DNA of 8,260 nt from Candidatus Saccharimonadota bacterium (GTDB lineage Bacteria > Patescibacteriota > Saccharimonadia > UBA4664): assembly GCA_029237755.1 (NCBI GenBank), contig JAQZBT010000035.1, forward strand, positions 1 through 8,260, in the 5' to 3' direction. Shown one piece after another: positions 1-5,876 of this stretch. Position 1 is the stretch's first letter; every line of letters starts with the position of its first letter. A model generated the notes under the pieces. The model worked only from the letters and a program-made list of their open reading frames with translations, was not told the DNA's origin and made no database searches. Both the position numbers and the translations under genes were made by a program.

Positions 1-735
1 CTTGATGGCGTCGGGGTCTGAGATGGTGCGGGCCTGTTGCAGTACGAGGTCGCGGGGTTCCGGCACAGCCATGAGCGAGTACCAGAGTGAGACGTAGTCC
101 TGGGTGCGGTCGCCGTAGCCGACCTGGTCCCAGTCGACGACGCCGCTGACGTCGGTGCCGTTGAAGAGGAATTGGCTGATCACCATATCTCCGTGGACAA
201 GGTCGGTCTTGGGGAGTTGCTTGGCCTGGAGGCCGAGGACGAGGCTTTCAATGTCGGTGACAAGGGCTGACGTCTCGGGACCAAACTGCATCATGGCGCG
301 GACGTTACCGGACTCGCCGCGGAAGACGACGTCCATGAGGTACCAGACCCAGTCCTGGCCTTGGACTTCGGAGATGGCCTGGCCTTTTTGGAGCTCGATG
401 AGCTTGATAATACTGGCGATGGCGTCGGCCGTGGGCGTGGCCGAGGTACCGGGGAGTTCCGATTGGAGCGAGTAGGTGCCGGAGTCGTTGGAGCCAACGG
501 AGAGGTACTTGGGCGCGGGATAGCCGAGGGTGACGAGGTGGTCGGTCGCGGCCTTGGCGCGCTGGACCTGCTTGACCCACTGCGGGTTGGGGTTGATCTT
601 GAGCACGGCGCGGGTACCGTCGGAGTTGGCGACGCGGAAGGCGCCGGTGTCGGCCCCGCCGGCATACTCGGAGTTGAGCGCGTAGACGGTATGGAGTTCG
701 GCGTTGATCTGGTCGAGCGCGGTTTCAGGGCTCAT
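1..735 (-). CDS. APH-fold phosphotransferase (kinase-like), C-terminus beyond window
   Basis: The frame is open from an ATG at 735 to the window edge, giving 245 residues of an incomplete protein. It looks like a member of the aminoglycoside phosphotransferase/choline kinase superfamily, cytoplasmic enzymes that move the ATP gamma-phosphate to a small-molecule hydroxyl. Seen directly: a candidate nucleotide-site lysine in AVLKIN near residue 46, the catalytic-loop motif LVHGDMVISQ with H181 and D183, and a DWDQVGYGD motif with D201 and D203 in the place of the Mg-binding DFG-like segment. The Asn usual five residues after the catalytic Asp is Gln (Q188). The substrate cannot be inferred, and there is no basis for calling it a resistance gene. 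It is divergent from the envelope operon at 897. The leader shows no clear Shine-Dalgarno sequence. Confidence 0.85.
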   Translation of the reverse strand, partial: MSPETALDQINAELHTVYALNSEYAGGADTGAFRVANSDGTRAVLKINPNPQWVKQVQRAKAATDHLVTLGYPAPKYLSVGSNDSGTYSLQSELPGTSATPTADAIASIIKLIELQKGQAISEVQGQDWVWYLMDVVFRGESGNVRAMMQFGPETSALVTDIESLVLGLQAKQLPKTDLVHGDMVISQFLFNGTDVSGVVDWDQVGYGDRTQDYVSLWYSLMAVPEPRDLVLQQARTISDPDAIK

Positions 736-757
736 GGATGTCCGGTGTTATGAGCGT

Positions 758-763
758 AGTATA
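758..763 (-). promoter_or_regulatory. Candidate -10 box for the APH-fold gene
   Basis: On the minus strand TATACT (5 of 6 consensus bases) lies 22 nt before the ATG at 735, predicting a start near 751 and a leader of about 16 nt. No convincing -35 sits 16-18 nt upstream. The rest of the 736-896 divergent gap holds no gene I would support. On the plus strand a TATAGA at 870-875 could serve the 897 operon, with a leader of about 15 nt carrying its Shine-Dalgarno sequence. Confidence 0.4.
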
Positions 764-896
764 GCGGTTTCTGGGGCGCACGGGGCGGCCTAAACCAGCG
801 CGGCAGACGTCCCAGAGCTGGAAAAATCGGCTGACTCAGGGTACTCTCAGTGAAGCGTTCGATAATCCATATAGATAGAGACATAAAGGCAGGCAG

Positions 897-1085
897 ATGT
901 TCGAGTTCTTCGCATACATTGACCCGGGTACGGGTAGCTTCGCAATTCAAGCAGTGATTGGCACCATAATGGGCGTAACCTACGCCGCTCGCCACCGCAT
1001 CCGCGTCATCGTGGGCAAACTTCGCAAGAAGAAGGGGTCCGACAGCGACACCCCGCCCACCAACAACCCAGAAAACAAGAGCTAA
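897..1085 (+). CDS. Small YIDPGTGS-motif membrane protein
   Basis: This 62-residue protein begins with ATG behind an AAAGGCAGG Shine-Dalgarno-like stretch (885-893). The N-terminus is hydrophobic and carries AYIDPGTGSF (residues 6-15). One membrane segment follows (about 13-30), then a very basic tail (RHRIRVIVGKLRKKK) and a polar Pro/Asn-rich end, so the tail is probably cytoplasmic. I recall small proteins of the form (Y/L)xDPGTGS plus one helix plus a basic tail in many bacteria, often beside polysaccharide or methyltransferase genes. None has an assigned function that I know. Only 3 nt separate its stop from the methyltransferase start, so the two are almost surely co-transcribed. A role as membrane anchor or regulator for its neighbours is inference. 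Confidence 0.8.
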   Translation: MFEFFAYIDPGTGSFAIQAVIGTIMGVTYAARHRIRVIVGKLRKKKGSDSDTPPTNNPENKS

Positions 1086-1088
1086 GCC

Positions 1089-2459
1089 GTGACATCACAG
1101 CGGGAGAGCTCCTCATTTCGTGATAATAGGGGGTATGTATTCTGGCAGGACGGCACAGCCTACCGCCGGATTAATAGTGATGGCAAAGTCGCCTACGACC
1201 AGCTGATGGCCAGCGGGCTATACGAACAACTGACCAAGCGCGGCCTGCTGGTGAAGCACGAAGAGGCAACGCTTGAAAGCGACGACGCCAAAGGTGCCTA
1301 CAAGGTCATCAAGCCGACCCAACTGCCACTCATTACCTACCCGTACGAGTGGTCGTTTAGCCAGCTCAAAGACGCAGCCCTCGCCACGCTCGAGATCCAA
1401 CGCGTGGCCCTCGAGCACGGCCTGGTGCTGAGAGACGCCAGCGCCTACAACATCCAGTGGGTCGACGGCAAGCCACAACTGATCGACACATTGTCGTTCG
1501 ACGTCTACATCAACGGCGAGCCCTGGGTCGCTTACCGCCAATTCTGCCAGCACTTCCTGGCGCCGCTGACTCTAATGAGCCACATCGATCCCGGCCTGCT
1601 GCAGCTCCTGCGCGTCTACATCGACGGCATTCCGTTGCCTATTGCCGCCAAGATGCTGCCCACGCGCGCCCGCCTCGACTTCGGCCTGGCCACGCACATC
1701 AGCCTGCACGCCCGCTACCAGAAGTCGCACGAAGACAGCGGCCGGCGCGCCGCTGCGAGCGTGAGCACCGTATCGCTGAAGGGCATGCTCGAGAACCTCA
1801 CGCGGACCGTCAGCAAACTCAAGCTGCGTGTATCCGAAACCCAGTGGGGCGACTACTACAACAACACCAACTACTCCGACGCCTCGTTCCAGGAGAAGAA
1901 GGTCATCACCGAAGAGTTCCTGAAGGGCATAAAGGCGGACCGGGTGCTCGACCTGGGCGCCAACGACGGCTCGTTTAGCCGCGTGGCAGCCCGATTGGGC
2001 GCCAATGTGGTGAGCGCGGATATCGACCCTCTGGCCGTCGAGGCCAACTATGTGCGCGTCAGGGAGAGGGGCGAAGGCCTCATCCTGCCGCTGCTGATCG
2101 ACCTGACCAACCCGAGCCCGGACCTGGGCTGGGACAATGCCGAGCGGCGCAGCTTTACGCACCGGGCCAAGGCTGACGTCGCATTGTCGTTGGCGTTGAT
2201 CCACCACCTGGCGATCGCCAACAACCTGCCGCTCGAGATGGTGGCAGAGTACTTCGCTAAGTTGGCACCACATCTGATCATCGAATTTGTACCTAAAGAA
2301 GATTCTCAGGTGAAGCGGCTGCTCGCAACGCGCGAGGATATATTCCCGGAGTACACGCCGGACGGGTTTGAGGCCGCCTTCAGCAAGCACTACAAGATAG
2401 TGCAGCAGCGTGAAGTGAAGGGCTCAGCCCGTGTCATGTACCTGATGGAGCGTCGGTGA
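1089..2459 (+). CDS. Kinase-like domain fused to class I SAM methyltransferase
   Basis: This 456-residue protein starts with GTG 3 nt after the small upstream gene. The C-terminal half is a class I S-adenosylmethionine methyltransferase: motif I VLDLGANDGSF (286-296), acidic strand-2 end SADID (309-313) for the SAM ribose, ALIHHL (369-374) in the motif IV area, and LIIEFVPKED around 397-405. The N-terminal half (about 1-235) is a separate conserved region. It contains LRDASAYN (R115, D116, N121) and IDTLSF (D133), matching the spacing of a kinase HRD...N...D(FG) catalytic loop, then a Pro/Trp-rich PWVAYRQFCQHFLAP block. I recall this architecture as a widespread methyltransferase family placed near surface-glycan genes, with NoeA-like nodulation proteins as distant relatives. 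The substrate is unknown; a glycan or lipid-linked precursor is inferred from the next gene. No signal peptide, so cytoplasmic. Its TGA stop lies inside the next gene's start. Confidence 0.88.
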   Translation: MTSQRESSSFRDNRGYVFWQDGTAYRRINSDGKVAYDQLMASGLYEQLTKRGLLVKHEEATLESDDAKGAYKVIKPTQLPLITYPYEWSFSQLKDAALATLEIQRVALEHGLVLRDASAYNIQWVDGKPQLIDTLSFDVYINGEPWVAYRQFCQHFLAPLTLMSHIDPGLLQLLRVYIDGIPLPIAAKMLPTRARLDFGLATHISLHARYQKSHEDSGRRAAASVSTVSLKGMLENLTRTVSKLKLRVSETQWGDYYNNTNYSDASFQEKKVITEEFLKGIKADRVLDLGANDGSFSRVAARLGANVVSADIDPLAVEANYVRVRERGEGLILPLLIDLTNPSPDLGWDNAERRSFTHRAKADVALSLALIHHLAIANNLPLEMVAEYFAKLAPHLIIEFVPKEDSQVKRLLATREDIFPEYTPDGFEAAFSKHYKIVQQREVKGSARVMYLMERR

Positions 2460-4195
2460 AGCGGCAATGGCCGCGACTGAGAGTGTGGCTCGGATTCTTT
2501 GGGCCGGCGTTGATGCTGGCCATGCTGCCGATGCTGGCCAACTTTATCTCGAACCGCTACCAGGTATCGATCACCGACCTGTTTGTGCCGGCGCTGGTGG
2601 CGCTGGGTATCGCGCTGATCGTGACTACTGTGTTATGGAAGTTGTGGCAGAAGGACAGGCTAGCGGGTTACGTGGCGGCGACGTTCGCGACGCTCGTGCT
2701 GTCGGAGAATTTCGAGGGCCGGACGGCGCTGTTTTCGCCGCTGTTTGAGATACTGCAGCCGTTCAAGGGCCTGAGCTCGACGCCGATAGTCAGCTTGGCG
2801 GCAGTGGCTTTCGTGTTTGCGATCGCGTGGTGGCTGGGCCGGGCAGCCGGAAAGTTGGCCGAGAAGAAGAACTGGAAGACGAAGGATGTGGCCGGCGGCA
2901 TCTTCATCGCCATCGCGGTGACGTTTGGATTTATGTCGCTGAATGTGGCCAAGGATTTGGCGCTGGAGTGGCCGCAGTTCTTCCACCAGCCGCCGGCCAT
3001 TGAGCTGCCGGAGAGCGCCAAGAACAAACCGAAGCCCGATATCTACTACATCGTGCTCGACCGGTTTGCCAGCGACGACGTGTTGAAGTCGCAGTTCGGT
3101 TATGACAATTCGGATTTCAGCAATTATCTGCGGGAGCTGGGCTACCAGGTAAACCCCACGTCGTACAGCAACTACCCCTACACCACCATGTCGGTCGCGA
3201 GTACGGTCCAGACCGACTACCATGGCGATATCGTGAACAAGTACGGGTCGGCTTCACAGCAGACGATCGTGCCGTTTAACGAGTCGGTGCGGAAGTCGCC
3301 GGTCGCGGCCGCGTTGAAAGATATCGGTTACGAATACACGCTGGTCGGCAACTGGTACGAGAGCTCAAATAAGTCTCCCCTGGCTGATGAAACGGTGGTG
3401 GAGGCGGGCAAGCTGACCATCCTGGGACTGACGACAGTGCTAGACAACTTTTCGAAGAATAACCTGATCGCCAGCCCGTTTGGCCGGATCATCACTACCA
3501 AGATCGCCATCGGGGACTTCAAGGTGCTGTGGTACGAAAACCTCGGCGATGTCGACCAGACCAAGCTGCAGCTCGCGACGTTGAAGGAGATGGCCAACGA
3601 GTCCAGTGGCGGGCGGTTCATCTTCGCACACTTACTGACGCCGCACGAGCCCTATGACTTCAACGCCGACGGCTCGATCAATCCCAACAACTCCAGCGAC
3701 AACGTGGGCCGGCCGGTCAAAGAGAAGTACATCAACCAGGTCAAACACATCACCGGTCACATGAAGCAACTGCTCAAGACGATCGACGAACGCAGCAACG
3801 GACAGGCCATCGTTGTACTGCAGGCCGACGAGGGTCCGTACCCGTTCCAGCTAAATGACGAAATCTATGACGGCACGCTGGTGAACAACGAGCTGCTGAC
3901 GGGCGACATGCGCAAGTGGACGGACGCAGCGCTGCGGATGAAGATGAGCAACCAGGCCGCCTATCACATCCCGGCGGCCGATTGGAACACCGATGCCGGC
4001 GCTGCCGACTCGGTTAATGTCTTCCGGCTGGTCTTTAACCGCTACTTCGACACGTCGCTCCCCTACCTGCCCGACTGCCACTACATCTATCCCAACGGGC
4101 GCGACAAGCCGTTCGCCTTTGCCAGTGTCACGGAGCGCCTGACCGGCCAGACGGAAGACGAGCGCTGCGGCGCCAATGGTACAGCTACGCCCTAG
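2456..4195 (+). CDS. Membrane-anchored sulfatase/alkaline-phosphatase-like protein
   Basis: This 579-residue protein starts with GTG overlapping the methyltransferase stop (GTGA), with GGAG at 2447-2450 as ribosome site, so translation is coupled. Four or five membrane helices lie in residues 10-31, 41-63, 68-83 (weaker), 111-130 and 146-165. A large soluble domain (about 185-579) follows and should face outside. Its order fits the alkaline phosphatase superfamily, which includes sulfatases, LtaS and phosphoethanolamine transferases: metal-site strand DIYYIVLDRF (195-204), likely nucleophile region NYPYTTMSVAS with T243/T244, HLLTPHEPYDF (H392, H397), and QADEGPYP (456-463) where relatives often have Asp-His. 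These enzymes cleave or transfer sulfate, phosphate or phospho-head-groups on envelope polymers. Which one applies here cannot be read from the sequence. The conserved-looking tail has LPDCHYIYP near 531-539. It probably acts with the methyltransferase in envelope modification. Confidence 0.85.
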   Translation: MKRQWPRLRVWLGFFGPALMLAMLPMLANFISNRYQVSITDLFVPALVALGIALIVTTVLWKLWQKDRLAGYVAATFATLVLSENFEGRTALFSPLFEILQPFKGLSSTPIVSLAAVAFVFAIAWWLGRAAGKLAEKKNWKTKDVAGGIFIAIAVTFGFMSLNVAKDLALEWPQFFHQPPAIELPESAKNKPKPDIYYIVLDRFASDDVLKSQFGYDNSDFSNYLRELGYQVNPTSYSNYPYTTMSVASTVQTDYHGDIVNKYGSASQQTIVPFNESVRKSPVAAALKDIGYEYTLVGNWYESSNKSPLADETVVEAGKLTILGLTTVLDNFSKNNLIASPFGRIITTKIAIGDFKVLWYENLGDVDQTKLQLATLKEMANESSGGRFIFAHLLTPHEPYDFNADGSINPNNSSDNVGRPVKEKYINQVKHITGHMKQLLKTIDERSNGQAIVVLQADEGPYPFQLNDEIYDGTLVNNELLTGDMRKWTDAALRMKMSNQAAYHIPAADWNTDAGAADSVNVFRLVFNRYFDTSLPYLPDCHYIYPNGRDKPFAFASVTERLTGQTEDERCGANGTATP

Positions 4196-4220
4196 CTACG
4201 AGTTCGCTCGCAGCTAGGGC
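4189..4220 (+). terminator. Hairpin closing the envelope operon
   Basis: GCCCTAGCT (4189-4197) pairs perfectly with AGCTAGGGC (4212-4220). After one A/C mismatch an inner CGAG/CTCG stem is closed over a TTCG loop. The TAG stop at 4193-4195 lies in the left arm. The first T-run (TTTTT, 4243-4247) comes about 20 nt after the stem, so this is not a textbook intrinsic terminator. It may also protect the 3' end. Confidence 0.6.
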
Positions 4221-4262
4221 TTCGTGCTGAGGGTAAGTCGGGTTTTTATTGTCATTTTGGGT

Positions 4263-4292
4263 CTCCCTAGATAACTGCGACATGATAGGGAG
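4263..4292. repeat. Short inverted repeat in intergenic gap
   Basis: CTCCCTA (4263-4269) is mirrored by TAGGGAG (4286-4292) across 16 nt. It lies between the operon terminator and the next promoter and could be a weak hairpin or an operator-like site. The arms are short enough to be chance. Confidence 0.3.
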
Positions 4293-4343
4293 CCCAGGAT
4301 TCCAGCGCGTTGGCGATAGTTACGAGTACATGAGTAACGCTTA

Positions 4344-4352
4344 TGTTAATAT
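4344..4352 (+). promoter_or_regulatory. Extended -10 promoter, probably leaderless
   Basis: TGTTAATAT reads as an extended -10 (TGn plus TAATAT). The hexamer ends 6 nt before the ATG at 4359, so transcription should start at or within a base or two of the start codon. No Shine-Dalgarno sequence is present and no -35 is visible 16-18 nt upstream, consistent with an extended -10 promoter and leaderless mRNA. Confidence 0.55.
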
Positions 4353-4358
4353 GCGTGC

Positions 4359-4877
4359 ATGAAGCAAGTGCTCAAGCGATACGGAATAGTGCTCGGGGCG
4401 GTCCTGGCATCGGGACTACTGGCCTTCGGGCTCTTTAGTACGCCGCTCTACTTCGGTGCGCGCACGGCTCCGATGCCGACGGTGCCTTCACTCGGAGGGT
4501 GGTTCAATATCATCTTGTACGCGACCGTCTTTGTCGGCTTGAAATACCTGGTCTACGAGGCGGTGGCGGCGGTGATCTCCGGACGCAACCGGTCACAACT
4601 GCGGCAGCGGATATTCTATGCCGGGTTCGGGCTGGCCCTGTTTATCGACTGTCTGATGACCGCCTTGTCGCTGCGCCCCGTGTCTGACTCCGGCTACGCC
4701 GTGTTGGGTATCCTGATCGGCTCCCCCGTCGCCTTGGTCCTGGCGCTGGGCGCCCTGGTGTGGCTAAGGGTGAGGGACGGCGACGCGGTGCCGACGCTGG
4801 CACTGGGCGAAGAACCTGCGACCGCTCCACCGGCCGATCCGCCCGCCTCTAATCCGCCAACGCCTCCTGCCGCTTAA
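4359..4877 (+). CDS. Hypothetical four-helix membrane protein
   Basis: This 172-residue protein is of unknown function. Hydrophobic segments at about 8-27, 48-73, 85-105 and 112-137 predict four membrane helices. The loop between helices 2 and 3 (SGRNRSQLRQR) is basic and so likely cytoplasmic, which puts both termini inside. The C-terminal 30 residues are acidic, then Pro/Ala-rich (ATAPPADPPASNPPTPP), a low-complexity tail. The start is the ATG six bases after an extended -10 element, with no ribosome-binding site, so it is probably translated from a leaderless mRNA. It is separated from the upstream operon by a hairpin and its own promoter. I do not recognise the family. Confidence 0.7.
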   Translation: MKQVLKRYGIVLGAVLASGLLAFGLFSTPLYFGARTAPMPTVPSLGGWFNIILYATVFVGLKYLVYEAVAAVISGRNRSQLRQRIFYAGFGLALFIDCLMTALSLRPVSDSGYAVLGILIGSPVALVLALGALVWLRVRDGDAVPTLALGEEPATAPPADPPASNPPTPPAA

Positions 4878-4930
4878 TTTCGGTAAATCTACCAATAACC
4901 ACTCTGCTAGCGCTTTGGTTTCGTAAGTTC

Positions 4931-4939
4931 TGCTAAATA
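4931..4939 (+). promoter_or_regulatory. Candidate extended -10 for the 4991 gene
   Basis: TGCTAAATA fits TGn plus a TAAATA hexamer, predicting a start near 4946 and a leader of about 45 nt that contains the AAGGAG site. No matched -35 is present. A second weaker candidate, TGGTAGGGT, lies at 4956-4964. Confidence 0.35.
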
Positions 4940-4977
4940 GTAATCCTGCCGCCTTTGGTAGGGTGAATGCGTTTATG

Positions 4978-4983
4978 AAGGAG
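4978..4983 (+). promoter_or_regulatory. Strong Shine-Dalgarno site
   Basis: AAGGAG lies 7 nt before the ATG at 4991 and fixes that start. It contrasts with the preceding gene, which has no such site. Confidence 0.75.
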
Positions 4984-4990
4984 TCTTACG

Positions 4991-5281
4991 ATGGCTGATG
5001 AAACCAAGCGCGAAACTCGCGAGTCTGAGGAATTTTATGAGGCTATGCCCGGCACAATGGACCGCCGGGAAGTCCGCCGCGACTACGTAGAAGACGAGCG
5101 CGACGATAACGCCGCCCGCCCGAGCCTGTTGCCATGGCTGTTGGTCCCGGCCGCCTTGCTGTTGGGTTGGATGCTTTTGAACGCACTCAACAACAACGAC
5201 ACGCAGAACAACACCGGTACGACCGGCCAGACGCAGGAGCAGAACGCTGCACCGGCGGCGGGCAACGACCTTTCCCAGTAA
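4991..5281 (+). CDS. Hypothetical single-helix anchored protein
   Basis: This 96-residue protein is of unknown function. Residues 1-44 are highly charged (alternating Glu/Asp/Arg/Lys) and should be cytoplasmic. One strong membrane helix follows (about 46-66, LLPWLLVPAALLLGWMLLNAL). The remainder is an Asn/Thr/Gln-rich disordered tail (NNNDTQNNTGTTGQTQEQN). There is no N-terminal signal, so it looks like a tail-out single-span protein. The start is supported by a strong AAGGAG. A long hairpin follows 20 nt after the TAA. The polar tail could be a spacer or surface segment, but that is a guess. Confidence 0.7.
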   Translation: MADETKRETRESEEFYEAMPGTMDRREVRRDYVEDERDDNAARPSLLPWLLVPAALLLGWMLLNALNNNDTQNNTGTTGQTQEQNAAPAAGNDLSQ

Positions 5282-5300
5282 ATCAGTCCTTAAACGTTCC

Positions 5301-5340
5301 GAGGCTCGGAACCAGGAGATGTCTCTTGGTTCCGAGCCTC
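5301..5340. terminator. Long perfect hairpin between convergent genes
   Basis: GAGGCTCGGAACCA (5301-5314) pairs perfectly with TGGTTCCGAGCCTC (5327-5340). Four more pairs inside (one G·T) leave an ATGT tetraloop, for an 18-bp stem. It sits between the plus-strand stop at 5281 and the minus-strand stop at 5349, so it probably ends transcription from both sides. Neither flank has a clean T-run; the plus side reads TTGTTG. Confidence 0.75.
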
Positions 5341-5348
5341 TTGTTGAA

Positions 5349-5777
5349 TCACTGAGTGGGCGGCCACTCGGGTCCGTCGACAGTCACGAACCCAGTGATG
5401 GGGTGCGGCATGTCTCCTTGAGAGTCATGGTAGGCGGGTGAGCCGTAGCCGGCCAGATTGGCGGCGGTGAACGAGTAGGTCTGGCCATTGATGACCATGA
5501 CGCCGGTAACGACACGATCGGTCTCGCGAGTCATCTCGGTGACCTCCGCGTGCAAGGTGTCACGGGGCACCATGCCCTCGTCGCTCGCCAGACTGGCCGT
5601 CACGGTGTCTGCAACCAGGCTGTATTCGCCGCGGCTGAGATCTCCGCGCTTTTCCCTGAGGATGCGGGAGATTGCCCGGGAAACCTGGGCGAAGCGAGGT
5701 GAACTGTCGGCATGGCCGGTGCTGGGGTTGACGGTCCAGTTGGAGGCAGGGGTACCTGCATCGGTGCTGTCGGTCAC
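5349..5777 (-). CDS. Hypothetical 142-residue soluble protein
   Basis: The family is not recognised. The start is a GTG at 5777 with AGAAGGGA (plus-strand 5784-5791) six nt upstream as Shine-Dalgarno. Residues 1-26 are polar and probably disordered (Thr/Ser/Asn/Pro). Residues 27-85 look helical and charged (RFAQVSRAISRILREKRGDL). From about 88 the pattern becomes beta-like (DRVVTGVMVINGQTYSFTAANLAGY) and ends in a Pro/Trp tail. There is no signal peptide and no membrane segment. The gene has its own promoter directly after the upstream DUF1801 gene and ends at the convergent hairpin. The helical half plus short beta module could be a nucleic-acid or protein-binding unit, but nothing visible settles this. 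Confidence 0.65.
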   Translation of the reverse strand: MTDSTDAGTPASNWTVNPSTGHADSSPRFAQVSRAISRILREKRGDLSRGEYSLVADTVTASLASDEGMVPRDTLHAEVTEMTRETDRVVTGVMVINGQTYSFTAANLAGYGSPAYHDSQGDMPHPITGFVTVDGPEWPPTQ

Positions 5778-5783
5778 GTGTTG

Positions 5784-5791
5784 TCCCTTCT
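5784..5791 (-). promoter_or_regulatory. Shine-Dalgarno supporting a GTG start
   Basis: On the minus strand AGAAGGGA lies 6 nt before the GTG at 5777. No in-frame ATG comes before residue 69, so this site decides the start. Confidence 0.6.
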
Positions 5792-5841
5792 CGGGTTGGG
5801 TGTGCTCCGGTAAGGACCGGAATGGTGAGTCTTACGACTGG

Positions 5842-5870
5842 CCTATAATGCCACTTTCTGGCCGTGTTAA
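5842..5870 (-). promoter_or_regulatory. Promoter for the 5777 gene
   Basis: Read on the minus strand, TTAACA (5870-5865, 5 of 6 match to TTGACA) and TATAGG (5847-5842, 4 of 6) are separated by 17 nt. The predicted start is near 5835, leaving a leader of roughly 58 nt. The -35 begins 7 nt past the stop codon of the upstream gene. Confidence 0.55.
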
Positions 5871-5876
5871 CAATAG

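Noticed and set aside
155..753. Several open frames at the APH-fold locus in other frames
   Set aside because: They are shadows of the incomplete minus-strand kinase-like gene, which has real catalytic motifs.
732..995. An 87-codon open frame on the minus strand
   Set aside because: It overlaps the YIDPGTGS gene antisense and the divergent promoter gap and shows no protein-like pattern.
1572..2390. A 272-codon open frame on the minus strand
   Set aside because: It lies fully inside the methyltransferase, is rich in Arg, Val and Gln as expected of an antisense frame in GC-rich DNA, and has no motif.
2660..3223. A 187-codon open frame on the minus strand
   Set aside because: It is antisense to the sulfatase-like gene, has an Arg/His-rich composition and no ribosome site.
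4889..4961. CTACCAA/TTGGTAG inverted repeat 60 nt apart
   Set aside because: The 7-bp arms are far apart and likely chance in a promoter gap.
5844..5849. A perfect TATAAT on the plus strand
   Set aside because: It has no -35 or TGn, and would drive antisense transcription into the minus-strand genes. The overlapping minus-strand TATAGG with a good -35 explains the region better.
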